Source: Promethearchaeati archaeon (GTDB taxonomy: Archaea > Asgardarchaeota > Heimdallarchaeia > JABLTI01). From it: a stretch of DNA of 64,000 nucleotides. The translations under genes were made by a program, and so were the position numbers. The DNA lies in the NCBI GenBank assembly GCA_013166835.1, contig JABLTI010000001.1:1-64000 (forward strand), written 5' to 3'. Every line of letters starts with the position of its first letter. Position 1 is the first letter of the stretch. The notes below the pieces were generated by a model that had not been told where the DNA came from, searched no databases, and saw only the letters and a list, made by a program, of their open reading frames with translations. This document shows positions 1 through 9,558 of this stretch, one piece after another.

Positions 1-84
1 ATAGAAATTACCTATGTGTGGCCGTATGATATTCCTGCTGTTGCAAAATTTATTGGAAATCATCTAATGAAAAATGTTACATAG
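1..84 (+). CDS. 3' end of a truncated CDS (…IEITYVWPYDIPAVAKFIGNHLMKNVT*), function unknown
   Basis: Open frame from base 1 to TAG at 82-84. Truncated by the window edge. Confidence 0.4.
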   Translation: MEITYVWPYDIPAVAKFIGNHLMKNVT

Positions 85-87
85 TTT

Positions 88-1083
88 TTATCTTTTTACT
101 TTGATTTCGAACTGCTCTAAACACTTTGGTAATCCATCATTTTTTGTAATCTTGGCAAATTCAGTAGCAATTACTCCTGCTAATAACTCTCGATCTTCAT
201 CTGCAGTATTCATGAAAACAAATCTACCTTTGGGAATGGATTTTGTGAAATTATAGTATGCCATTCGAGGATGATATTTATCTAACGGTCCATGAGCTAT
301 GAATAACTCTGTATCAATTTTTGATAATTCCTCTCTAATATCCCATCGCAAGTTTTGTCTATTGCTTTTTTTAAATTTCCAAGGTTCTCCACCTTGAACA
401 AAAGCTATCATTCTATTTTTTTGTGATTGATTTTGCATTCCCCTTAGATATATTTTGGTAAATATTGTTCTAAACGGTCCCAGAATAAATCCTGGGGTAA
501 ATCGAATAAAGGCATTCAGTAGTGGAGAACTATAGATCCATTTAGCAATTGGATCAAATGAAAAAGTAGTAGGTGGTTTGATTAATTTATCAATTAATGC
601 TTGAAAAACTACTCCTCCTCCATAACTGGCGGATGCTAACACATAGTCTATTTTATTTAATCCCAAATAATCAATGACATCTGCTAAATCCGCTGCCGAT
701 TGTTTTATTGATAATTGGATTTTTCTATGTCTATTCATTTTACTAGATTTCTTTTCCCGGGTTTCAAAATAGTAGTATTCAGCAAAACCATGATGTGCTC
801 GATGAAAATCATTCCAAGTCCATGGTGCTGCCACATATCCTGGCAAAAAAATGATTGGTCGTTTTGTGGTTTGCTTCTCCGGTTTGTGGTGTAAAACTCG
901 TAGTTCTCCGTCCTTAACTGGGATAAAAATTTCTTCATTTACTCCTTCTTCACAGAATAAAGGTGTGTCTCTTCTTCCTTTTTCGATAAATGTCTTTATC
1001 CACTTTTCTTGATCCTCTGTTAAATTGAAGTTATCATTATTATTGTCCATTGTTACACCCAGTAAGCGTTGTGAATAAATCAT
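88..1083 (-). CDS. alpha/beta hydrolase superfamily protein
   Basis: 331-aa ORF. PIIFLPGYVAAPWTW oxyanion-type motif, nucleophile-elbow-like ASASYGGG, and late ELFIAHGPLDKYHP segment. Confidence 0.7.
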   Translation of the reverse strand: MIYSQRLLGVTMDNNNDNFNLTEDQEKWIKTFIEKGRRDTPLFCEEGVNEEIFIPVKDGELRVLHHKPEKQTTKRPIIFLPGYVAAPWTWNDFHRAHHGFAEYYYFETREKKSSKMNRHRKIQLSIKQSAADLADVIDYLGLNKIDYVLASASYGGGVVFQALIDKLIKPPTTFSFDPIAKWIYSSPLLNAFIRFTPGFILGPFRTIFTKIYLRGMQNQSQKNRMIAFVQGGEPWKFKKSNRQNLRWDIREELSKIDTELFIAHGPLDKYHPRMAYYNFTKSIPKGRFVFMNTADEDRELLAGVIATEFAKITKNDGLPKCLEQFEIKVKR

Positions 1084-1200
1084 TGTGTCCTAATAGGTTT
1101 TATATCTTTGTTAGATAACTAGAAAATTAGTCGATTGACTTATCACTATAATTTACCTCATACCCTCTAGATTGGATTACTGTACGCATGAAAAATCTTT

Positions 1201-1222
1201 TATATGAAAAATATTTCATATA
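1201..1222. promoter_or_regulatory. perfect inverted repeat TATATGAAA-AATA-TTTCATATA upstream of the arsM-like gene, candidate operator
   Basis: 9-bp perfect arms, 4-nt spacer, ending 22 bp before the ATG at 1245. An ArsR-like gene lies nearby. Confidence 0.5.
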
Positions 1223-1244
1223 CACTAGTTACTAAGGTGATAAA

Positions 1245-2012
1245 ATGACTAATTCAAAAGAAGTCATCAAAGAAAGTTATGCGAAAGCATTAGAAAAAGC
1301 AACTCAAGGAGAATCATGTTGTTCTCCAGTTGCAACAGAAACTGAATCAAAAGATGATTCGTGCTGCCCAGGTGATTTATCATTATCGCCACAGAAAAAG
1401 GAAATAAAAGTCCCTAGTTTTGGTTCCACAAGTAATCTTGCTAAAAAAGCTGGAATAAGAGAAGGAGATGTTGTTGTGGATTTTGGAAGTGGTCCAGGAT
1501 ATGATTTAACAGAAGCTGCCAAATTAACAGGTAAAACCGGGAAAGCAATTGGCATTGACATGACACCAGAAATGATCGAATATGCAACTGATTTAGCTGA
1601 AGAAATGTCTCTAGACAATGTTGAAGTTAAATTAGGAGACATTGAAAATGTGCCACTTGAAGATAACATTGCTGATGTAGTGATATCTAATTGTGTTATT
1701 AACCTTACTTCTGACAAGCAAACAGTCTTCGAAGAAGCCTTTCGAATTCTAAAACCAGGTGGACGCCTTGTTGATGCTGACATAATCGCTGAACAAGAAC
1801 TTCCTGAGAGCTTAAAGAATGACAATGAAGCTTGGTGTGGGTGTGTTGCTGGAGCATTAACAGTTGAAGGTTACACTGAAGCAATTAAAGCTGCAGGATT
1901 TGTTGATATCTCTATAGATATTGAGAGTAAACAAGCAGGCAGAATAAAGTGGAAAGACGGTAAAGAATATCTTATGAATAGTGGAATTATTACCGCAAAA
2001 AAACCAAACTAG
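1245..2012 (+). CDS. arsM: arsenite S-adenosylmethionine methyltransferase (ArsM-like)
   Basis: SAM-methyltransferase motif VVDFGSGPGYD; N-terminal GESCCSP and DDSCCPG; NCVINL; late WCGCVAGAL Cys segment typical of ArsM. Confidence 0.85.
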   Translation: MTNSKEVIKESYAKALEKATQGESCCSPVATETESKDDSCCPGDLSLSPQKKEIKVPSFGSTSNLAKKAGIREGDVVVDFGSGPGYDLTEAAKLTGKTGKAIGIDMTPEMIEYATDLAEEMSLDNVEVKLGDIENVPLEDNIADVVISNCVINLTSDKQTVFEEAFRILKPGGRLVDADIIAEQELPESLKNDNEAWCGCVAGALTVEGYTEAIKAAGFVDISIDIESKQAGRIKWKDGKEYLMNSGIITAKKPN

Positions 2013-2047
2013 AAAAACGATTGAATTCTTTGAAGTGGTAGAGCCTA

Positions 2048-2857
2048 ATGACTATAAACTTTAAACTCGATAAAGTATCGAATCACATCCATTTGGATGT
2101 CTATGTGAACAAAGAGGGTCCCTTCAATTTTATTTTAGATACCGGTGCAAAAGCAACTACTATATCAAAAAAACTGGCTGATAGTTTAGGAATTGAAACT
2201 CTTGATCTTGATGTGGAAGATATTTCAGTAAGTCTTCCACACGAAATTGCTCTCTTGCAAGAACTGAGAATTAACAACGATACATATGAAAATGAAGATG
2301 TTTTGGTTCTTGATTTTGAAAAATTATTAGGTAAATGCGGAACGCATGTTGACGGTACAATTGGTTTCACTACTTTAAAGCACATTATACTAACTGTGGA
2401 TTATCCACAGAAAAAATTGCAATTTGATAGAGTAATTAATACTCAAATAGCTGATTCTTCGGATATAAATTGGCATAAATTTGTCTATCTCGATGATACT
2501 CATTTAGTTGGTATCCCAGTGAACATTAATGGATCAGATTCTTTTGATTTTGTTTTAGACACTGGTGCTGGAGGAACTGTTATTACAAAACAGTTAGCCA
2601 AAGAACTTCAACTTGTAACTACACCATTCCCCGGATTGGTTAAAGGAGTAGGCGGTGATGCTACAATGGAAATTGCTTCAACTGAACAATTCAAGGTAGC
2701 TATGACTAGTCAAGAAAACATGCAAATTATTGTTACTGATTTAGCTAAAGTTGCCCCAAAAGCTGCGAAGATAAAAAATGGTATTATTGGATATAACTTT
2801 CTAAAGAACTACAAAGTAATACTCGATTATCCAAATCAACGTTTTTCGTTAATCTAA
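2048..2857 (+). CDS. retropepsin-like aspartyl protease with two DTG domains
   Basis: Two clan AA motifs in one chain: FILDTGAKATTIS and FVLDTGAGGTVIT, each followed by an IG-F/Y-LK…DYP segment. Confidence 0.8.
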   Translation: MTINFKLDKVSNHIHLDVYVNKEGPFNFILDTGAKATTISKKLADSLGIETLDLDVEDISVSLPHEIALLQELRINNDTYENEDVLVLDFEKLLGKCGTHVDGTIGFTTLKHIILTVDYPQKKLQFDRVINTQIADSSDINWHKFVYLDDTHLVGIPVNINGSDSFDFVLDTGAGGTVITKQLAKELQLVTTPFPGLVKGVGGDATMEIASTEQFKVAMTSQENMQIIVTDLAKVAPKAAKIKNGIIGYNFLKNYKVILDYPNQRFSLI

Positions 2858-2875
2858 CAACAAATAAAAAAGGAA

Positions 2876-2887
2876 TACTATATAGTA
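2876..2887. promoter_or_regulatory. 12-bp palindrome TACTATATAGTA upstream of the arsR-like gene
   Basis: Perfect palindrome 31 bp before the ATG at 2919. Short and AT-rich, so weak. Confidence 0.25.
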
Positions 2888-2918
2888 ATCATGTAAATTT
2901 CGTAATGGATAGGGTATA

Positions 2919-3380
2919 ATGAGTATGGAAGAACAAAAGAAAAAAGAGAAAAAAGTGGTCAAAATCGTTGCTGTTAGAGGGAGAGAAGATATTACCGATC
3001 TTGATGAAATAATTGAAAAAGTTGATTTGAAACAAATTTGCTGCATTTCTCTTGATAGAAAGGAATATCTTTCCGGTATTGATGTTTTCGAAAAGGCAGA
3101 TGATTTTTCGTCACAATTAAAGCTCATTGCCAACCCTATTCGACTAAAAATTCTCTTAGTTCTTTTGAACAAGGAATGGGCTTGCAACTGTGAATTTGAA
3201 TCTGCATTTAATGAACATCAAACCCTAATATCACATCATTTGAGAAATTTACGAGAAGGTGGATTGATTACTTTTGAGAAAAAAGGGCAATGGAAATTCT
3301 ATAGGATACCGGATGAAATTCGACCCTTTCTGGAAAATGTGCGAGACTTAATCTATATTCTTCCAAAGAAATGTTGCTGA
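2919..3380 (+). CDS. arsR: ArsR/SmtB-family transcriptional regulator
   Basis: Winged-helix segment NPIRLKILLVLLNKEWACNCEFESAFNEHQTLISHHLRNLREGGLI, with a CxC in the metal-sensing helix position. C-terminal CC. Confidence 0.85.
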   Translation: MSMEEQKKKEKKVVKIVAVRGREDITDLDEIIEKVDLKQICCISLDRKEYLSGIDVFEKADDFSSQLKLIANPIRLKILLVLLNKEWACNCEFESAFNEHQTLISHHLRNLREGGLITFEKKGQWKFYRIPDEIRPFLENVRDLIYILPKKCC

Positions 3381-3426
3381 AAATTATCCGCAAATATTTT
3401 TCTTAAGAAAATAGGGTTGTATTTTT

Positions 3427-3750
3427 ATGCCTCTACCTGATTGGATATTAGAATGGATCCAAAAGGATCGCTTAGTAGCTAGTAAATATAGAACGAGTAG
3501 GAAATACTTGCGACACTCTAAGCGAATTCAATTCCTAGAGGGGGAGAAAGACAAGAATACTGATAATTGGGCTTGGTTCAAATACGTGGTAATTAGTCAG
3601 AAACATGGGAAATATTGGGTTCGTTTTACAGATGGCATATATGAGTGCAGCTGTCCTTTCTTTAAACACAGAAAGATTTGTTCTCACATTCTTGGAGTAG
3701 CTCAATTAATTGATGTTTGGCCACGAAAAGAATCAATATTCCCTTCATAG
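3427..3750 (+). CDS. SWIM zinc-finger small protein
   Basis: ECSCPFFKHRKICSHILGVAQL = CxC-x(n)-CxH SWIM signature. Confidence 0.75.
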   Translation: MPLPDWILEWIQKDRLVASKYRTSRKYLRHSKRIQFLEGEKDKNTDNWAWFKYVVISQKHGKYWVRFTDGIYECSCPFFKHRKICSHILGVAQLIDVWPRKESIFPS

Positions 3751-3773
3751 AAGACTAAATCAGTTTTTTGAAA

Positions 3774-4655
3774 TTAGGGAGAAGGATTAGAATTTTTCTC
3801 ACTTGTATTGAAATCTTCTGGGAAAGGGTTTTCAGTTAAATCAATCGTTGTTCTTATATCTTCAATAATGCGATCACGTAGAAATACCAAAAGATTTGGT
3901 AGTTGACGAAGATCCCTTATAATAAAATCGGGATTCTCATCTCTTAGAAGTTGTTTTGCGAAATCCATAATTTCATCATTTACTGCTATAGTCATAGTTC
4001 CTGCTCTTTTACCAGCAATTATATCACTCGCTTGATCCCCAATTGTGATTACTTCATCTGCTTCTAAGCCTAAAACTTCCATAGCTTTAATCAAACCTAT
4101 AGCATTAGGTTTGAGAACTTTGACATCATCTCGAGTTAAAATTAGATCGAATTCATTTATTTCAGGAATTTTCTCTTTAGCGATATCGATAATACCTTGA
4201 CTTGTATTAGTTAATAAAATGACTTTGTAATCTTGAGCAAGAATTTCCCTAAGAACTTCTCTGACGCCAATATTGGGTACAACTGTCTTTCTATTTTTTC
4301 TGTATATTATAGCCAATGTTATCATGTATTTGAGTGTTTGAAAATTCGACATACCAAAATTCTTTCCCACTCCAAATATGTACTTGAATAAGGTTGTCTT
4401 ACTTGAATCCTCATCTATGGAAGATAACATAGTAAGGACTGAAAGTGCCATGTCAGTTATTTGTTCTCTCGTAATATCAGGTTTCACTCTTATAGCTGCA
4501 CTTGTCATTGGCCAACCAATTCTAGCATGAAATGAAGATAACACACCATCGAAATCAAAAATAATTCCTTTGATTTTTGAACCGTTGTTTTTAGTAGCAG
4601 TAGTAGCTGTAGAGGTTTTCTTAATTTTGCTAGAAGTCATTTTAATGAGATCCAT
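3774..4655 (-). CDS. HAD-superfamily hydrolase
   Basis: GIIFDFDGVLSSF (motif I), LLTNTSQG (motif II), VLKPNAIGL…ITIGDQASDI (motifs III/IV). Confidence 0.85.
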   Translation of the reverse strand: MDLIKMTSSKIKKTSTATTATKNNGSKIKGIIFDFDGVLSSFHARIGWPMTSAAIRVKPDITREQITDMALSVLTMLSSIDEDSSKTTLFKYIFGVGKNFGMSNFQTLKYMITLAIIYRKNRKTVVPNIGVREVLREILAQDYKVILLTNTSQGIIDIAKEKIPEINEFDLILTRDDVKVLKPNAIGLIKAMEVLGLEADEVITIGDQASDIIAGKRAGTMTIAVNDEIMDFAKQLLRDENPDFIIRDLRQLPNLLVFLRDRIIEDIRTTIDLTENPFPEDFNTSEKNSNPSP

Positions 4656-4800
4656 TATACATCTTTTATTTAAGCCAAATATTTTTGTCAGTGCTGTCTG
4701 AATAATTTAAAGCTATTGCCATTATTGAATATTAGTATATGTACCTTTAACTAAAGATAATGTTTGAGTTAAGAAAATAAAGAAGGAAATGCGAAGTATC

Positions 4801-5577
4801 TTAATTAATCATTTTTGATACTTCTTTTGCAAGGAAATCTACAAGTTTCTTGAAATAAATTTTGCCATCTTTTGCGGAAGCTCTCCTTGGATCACCAAGA
4901 ACACCATTATCAGTTAGAGCTTTCATACCTTTCTCAAAAATTATTTCCCCTTCTTTTTCTGTGAATTTTTCAATGAAACCAGGATTAAATCTATCTTTTA
5001 TAACTAATTCTTCTGCTAAAGCTAGAATTAGTGAGGTTTCATTTTCACCTGCATGAGCTCCTGCTTCTTCCTGACTCTTCCCTGCTTCAATAGAATAGCT
5101 AGTTAAAATTTCAAGAAATCCGTAAAGATCAGTATAACCAAAAATCTTTACTTTTGTGAGTTTTTTATTTAAATCATTAATTGCTTCTTCCAAGTGTACA
5201 AAATTTCCACCATGACTTGGAATGAAAACTAGATTTTCGAAACCGTGTTTGGCAACACTTTCAGCATAATCAGATACCATAGCTTTAAAAGTTTCAGAAC
5301 TTAGGGTGATGGTTCCGGGAAAACTCAAGTGGTGCTTTGAACAACCAATCCTTATTGTTGGACCTTGTAGTGCTTTACCGATTTTCTTGACTATTTCATT
5401 AACTAAAGAATCTCCAATTAAAGTATCTGTTATTGTAGGTAGGTGTGGTCCATGTTGCTCTATTGAGCCGACGGCCACTACTAAAGTCTTGTATCCTTTT
5501 TGAATTGCTTCTTGAATATCTTGCCAGTTCATTTCTTCGGTTCTAATGGTTTTCATTGAATTAACCCTTGTTTTCAA
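4801..5577 (-). CDS. creatininase-family protein
   Basis: VVAVGSIEQHGPHLPTITDTLIG, PSHGGNF, AGAHAGENETSLIL metal-binding motifs. Confidence 0.85.
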   Translation of the reverse strand: MKTRVNSMKTIRTEEMNWQDIQEAIQKGYKTLVVAVGSIEQHGPHLPTITDTLIGDSLVNEIVKKIGKALQGPTIRIGCSKHHLSFPGTITLSSETFKAMVSDYAESVAKHGFENLVFIPSHGGNFVHLEEAINDLNKKLTKVKIFGYTDLYGFLEILTSYSIEAGKSQEEAGAHAGENETSLILALAEELVIKDRFNPGFIEKFTEKEGEIIFEKGMKALTDNGVLGDPRRASAKDGKIYFKKLVDFLAKEVSKMIN

Positions 5578-5769
5578 TAATATTTGAGTTAATAAAATTA
5601 ATCAAATCAATTGTCAGTGATTTTCATTACCCAATCATTGGAATGATTAACTATTTGCTTAACTAAAAAAACTCCTTTCTGTCGAATGAATTCAAATCAA
5701 AGATTTTTCTTAAGTTTAGCATATAAAGTAAATGTTATAACTTGTAAGAACAAGAATTTAATTCATAGC

Positions 5770-5799
5770 GAATACTGCAGAATATATTCAGCAATATTC
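5770..5799. repeat. 30-bp near-perfect palindrome, candidate operator or RNA hairpin
   Basis: GAATACTGCAGAATATATTCAGCAATATTC. 26/30 positions match its own reverse complement. Confidence 0.55.
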
Positions 5800-5818
5800 C
5801 ACTCGACTTCAGAGAGTT

Positions 5819-8800
5819 TTGCGTATGAAAGCACCGCTAAAAATACTTCATCTTGAAGACAATAAAATCGATGTTGAATTAGTTAAAGAAATCCTTACTT
5901 TGGAGGATGTAAATTGTAATATCACAAGTGTAGATACACGAAGTGATTATATCAATGCCCTAAAAGATGAATCAATAGACATTATATTAGCTGATTACAG
6001 TTTACCTTCATTTGACGGTTTAAGTGCTTTAAAACTCACACGTGAAATGGGTTTGCAAACTCCTTTCATACTTGTATCTGCAGTATTAGGTGAAGAATTA
6101 GCAATTGAAGCCCTACAGAGTGGTGCTACAGATTATGTTTTAAAATCTCGGATGGAACGTTTAGTTCCTGCAATCCAAAGAGCATTACGTGAAATAGAAG
6201 CAAGAGATCAAAGAAAAAAATTAGAGATAACTATAACAGAACTTGAAGATATGCATCAGAAGCTTGCTGAACGCGTTCGTGGATTTCTAAAAATGGATTT
6301 ACCTTCCGGAAAATTCTCCTTAGTTGACATATTTCTTGAGGATTTAAGTGGGTACACAACACAAAACTGGTATGATAATCCTAATTTTATTCAACAAATT
6401 ATTCACCCAGATTTCAAAGATTACTATCTCAGGAGTTTCAAGCAAATGCAAAGTGGTTTCGTACCAAAGATGCTTGAATACAAAATCTTGCGAAAAGATG
6501 GAGAAGAAAGATGGTGGCTCCAATTTAATATCGGAGCCTATGATATAGAACAAAAATTAGTCTCAGTTTCCATTGTAGTTATTGATAATACAGAAACAAA
6601 GGATTCGTTCATAAAATACCAAAACTTATTCGAAAATGCATTAGTAGGGATGTTTCGATCTAGTATTGACACAGGGGCAATCATAGAAGCAAATGAAACG
6701 ATGGCGAAATTATTTGGTTGTGCAACAATTGAGGAATTCAAGCAACTCTCAGCCGGACAATTTTATCCAAATGAAAAGGCTCGGTTAGAGTTTCTTGACG
6801 AACTACAAAAAGAGGGATTTGTAAAAGGACATCAAATGAAATTATATCGAAAAGATAAAACACCAATCTGGCTAACATCCTCATCAAAGATTTATCCTAA
6901 AGAAGGATATCTAGAAGGCGTTATGACGGATATAACAGAACAAAAGATAGCTCAAATGGAGCTAGCTGCTAGGGAGAAAGAACTAGAGAATATCTTTGAA
7001 CATAAAGGCACTGCAACCATAACCATCGAAGAGGATATGATTGTTTCCAAGTGTAATCATCAATTGGAAATCATGTCAGGTTATACTAAAGAAGAGATTG
7101 TAGGCATAAAGAAGTGGACTGAATTTGTTCATCCAGATGATTTACCAAGATTAATTAGTTATCATCAAGCTCGAAGAATAAAAGAAGATGAAGCACCATC
7201 TACTTATGAGGCTCGATTAATTCGTAAAGATGGTCAAGTGGTTCAATCTTTTATTACAGTTAGTTTGGTGCCTGGATCTAAGCAAAGTATTGCTTCCTTA
7301 TTAGATGTCTCTCAGAGGAAAAAAGCAGAACAAGCACTTGAACGAGACAGAAAAGTACTCCAGATAATTGCAGAAGCTGCCGTTCAATCAATAGATATAC
7401 AAGATCTCTGTCAAAGAGTTTTGATAGGTATAGTAGAGACTTTAGGTTTTGATTCAGGTTCAATTCGTATTTATTATGAAAATGAAAAAATTCTCCGCTC
7501 AATGGCAGATTACGGATTAGATGAACAAGCAAAGGAAATGCTACAACATGTATCTATAGAAGATACCGAAATGCCTTTATCACAATTTCTTGGAAAATCG
7601 ATTTTTGCACCAGATACTCACGAACATGAATTTTTGAAAAACACTGATATTATATCCAAGTATAAATACCGTTCATTTATTTCTTGGCCTATTTATAATG
7701 CTAATAAAAAATTCTTGGGATCAATTCAATTAGGATCACAACTCAAGAAAGACATACCGGAAGAAGACCGTTTGTTTTTTGAGAATATTACTGGAATCTT
7801 TTCTACTTCCGTAGAAAGAAAAATGGCTGATGAAGCTCTAAGAGAGAGTGAAAGCCAATACAGAAAATTAGTTGAATCCATGCCAAGACAAATGGGTGTG
7901 CTATTAATTCAGAATAACGAAATAAAATATGCCAGTCCAACAATTTTCAAAATCCTACAAATAAAATCTATAAAGGATATAATTGGTGCAGATCCTTTAC
8001 GATATTTTAGTGATGCTAACCAAGAACAAATTGATAATTACTTGAATTCGATTTACGAATTTGATGATAAAGAACCATCTCTCTATGAAACAGTTTTGAA
8101 GAGAACAAATAATGAAGAATTTCCAGCTGAAATTTATGCCACACTAACAACATTTCGTGGTGAACCTGCTGTTCAAATAATAATTTGGGAAATCACTGAA
8201 CGAAGAGAATTTGAACGACAAAGAAAGCAATTAGTAAATATCATTGAAAATAGTAAGGAAGTAGTTATATCTGCAGATACTAAGGGAAACATAATCTATG
8301 CAAATGCCCCAATTGAAGATGTGCTTGGCTATACTCCAGAAGAATTAATTGGAAAACCTCTTTCTATCCTTGCTCCACCTGGTGGAGAGCAGCTACAAGA
8401 AGATATGATAAAAACTACTCTTGCAGAAGGAAAAACAACTTTAGAAAGTGTTCGTAAGCACAAAGATGGATCTCTTATTCAAGTTATTATGACATTAACT
8501 TCAATAACCGATGAGGAAGCACAATTATCAACAATTAATGCTATTATCGTTGATATATCAGATCTAAAAGAATTAGAGGCGTCTCTAAAGGGACGATCTT
8601 ATGAGCTCGAAGTTTTAAATAAAATAATTTCTGCAGGTTATAACGCTAAAAACATGGATGAATTACTTGATTTTACTTTATCCACGCTATTGAACTCACT
8701 TGATTTCAATGGTGGTGCTATTTATTTCATTAATGAAGAAACCAAAAAAGCTGAAATTCGTCGATCTTTAGGCTTGTCCAGCCAATTTGTAACTGATGCA

Positions 8801-9418
8801 AAAGAATTGTCTATTGCAAACAAATCTTTCAAAAAATTATTTGTTGATGGAAAAACAATCTTTGTTGAAGATTATATGAAAATGAGTGACGGTCACAAAG
8901 GACTTGGAATATCAACTCTTATAGGAGTGCCTTTCTTTTCAAAACAAAAAGTCATCGGCGGTTTAATACTTAGTTTGAAAGAAAAGAGAACTATTTACAA
9001 AGATGATTTATCTATATTTGAAGCAATTGGTCGTGAAATGGGTACAGCTATAGCGAAAATACGTGCTGAGGAAGAGGTTATCAGTTCTGAAGCAAACCTT
9101 CAAACAATTTTTGATGCAATTGAGGATTTCTTTATTGTATTTGATAGTGAGTCTGGAGTAATTTTGAATATAAACAAAGGTGTGCGAAAGAAGCTTGGAT
9201 ATACTAAGAAAGAACTGTTAAAGAAAAAATTCACTGATCTCTTTCCAGAAGACGAAGCGAAAACAATGGAGAATCTCCTTGAAAAGGTGGTCAAAGGTAA
9301 ATTAAAAGAAGGACCATTAATTTTGGAATCAAAAACTGGAGATAAGATGGTAGATACTTTCGTTTTTTATAAAGCAAAATATACAGATCGAACTGTTATA
9401 ATTGCTCGCTGTAATTGA
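5819..9418 (+). CDS. response-regulator receiver / multi-PAS / GAF protein without a C-terminal kinase domain (start TTG 5819 or ATG 5825)
   Basis: N-terminal receiver (LHLEDNKID…IILADYSLPSFDG…ATDYVLKSR), repeated PAS and GAF segments, chain ends in a PAS-like domain. No HisKA or HATPase_c motif seen. Confidence 0.85.
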   Translation: MRMKAPLKILHLEDNKIDVELVKEILTLEDVNCNITSVDTRSDYINALKDESIDIILADYSLPSFDGLSALKLTREMGLQTPFILVSAVLGEELAIEALQSGATDYVLKSRMERLVPAIQRALREIEARDQRKKLEITITELEDMHQKLAERVRGFLKMDLPSGKFSLVDIFLEDLSGYTTQNWYDNPNFIQQIIHPDFKDYYLRSFKQMQSGFVPKMLEYKILRKDGEERWWLQFNIGAYDIEQKLVSVSIVVIDNTETKDSFIKYQNLFENALVGMFRSSIDTGAIIEANETMAKLFGCATIEEFKQLSAGQFYPNEKARLEFLDELQKEGFVKGHQMKLYRKDKTPIWLTSSSKIYPKEGYLEGVMTDITEQKIAQMELAAREKELENIFEHKGTATITIEEDMIVSKCNHQLEIMSGYTKEEIVGIKKWTEFVHPDDLPRLISYHQARRIKEDEAPSTYEARLIRKDGQVVQSFITVSLVPGSKQSIASLLDVSQRKKAEQALERDRKVLQIIAEAAVQSIDIQDLCQRVLIGIVETLGFDSGSIRIYYENEKILRSMADYGLDEQAKEMLQHVSIEDTEMPLSQFLGKSIFAPDTHEHEFLKNTDIISKYKYRSFISWPIYNANKKFLGSIQLGSQLKKDIPEEDRLFFENITGIFSTSVERKMADEALRESESQYRKLVESMPRQMGVLLIQNNEIKYASPTIFKILQIKSIKDIIGADPLRYFSDANQEQIDNYLNSIYEFDDKEPSLYETVLKRTNNEEFPAEIYATLTTFRGEPAVQIIIWEITERREFERQRKQLVNIIENSKEVVISADTKGNIIYANAPIEDVLGYTPEELIGKPLSILAPPGGEQLQEDMIKTTLAEGKTTLESVRKHKDGSLIQVIMTLTSITDEEAQLSTINAIIVDISDLKELEASLKGRSYELEVLNKIISAGYNAKNMDELLDFTLSTLLNSLDFNGGAIYFINEETKKAEIRRSLGLSSQFVTDAKELSIANKSFKKLFVDGKTIFVEDYMKMSDGHKGLGISTLIGVPFFSKQKVIGGLILSLKEKRTIYKDDLSIFEAIGREMGTAIAKIRAEEEVISSEANLQTIFDAIEDFFIVFDSESGVILNINKGVRKKLGYTKKELLKKKFTDLFPEDEAKTMENLLEKVVKGKLKEGPLILESKTGDKMVDTFVFYKAKYTDRTVIIARCN

Positions 9419-9558
9419 TTAGAATTAAATCTTTCAATCTATATCATCTATTTTTTTCAAAAAGTCCTCTATCAAAAGTAAAATAAATTACTTTTAAAGT
9501 TAATAAAGTGGAAGAATTATAAATTGGCTTTCAATTTAAACAAAAACTTCTTCTCGCG

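Noticed and set aside
74-256. Short ORF on + strand (60 aa) and many similar ORFs antisense to longer genes (e.g. 1304-1825, 2101-2385, 13305-13646)
   Set aside because: They lie antisense to genes with clear protein-family motifs and show no recognisable motif. Typical shadow ORFs.
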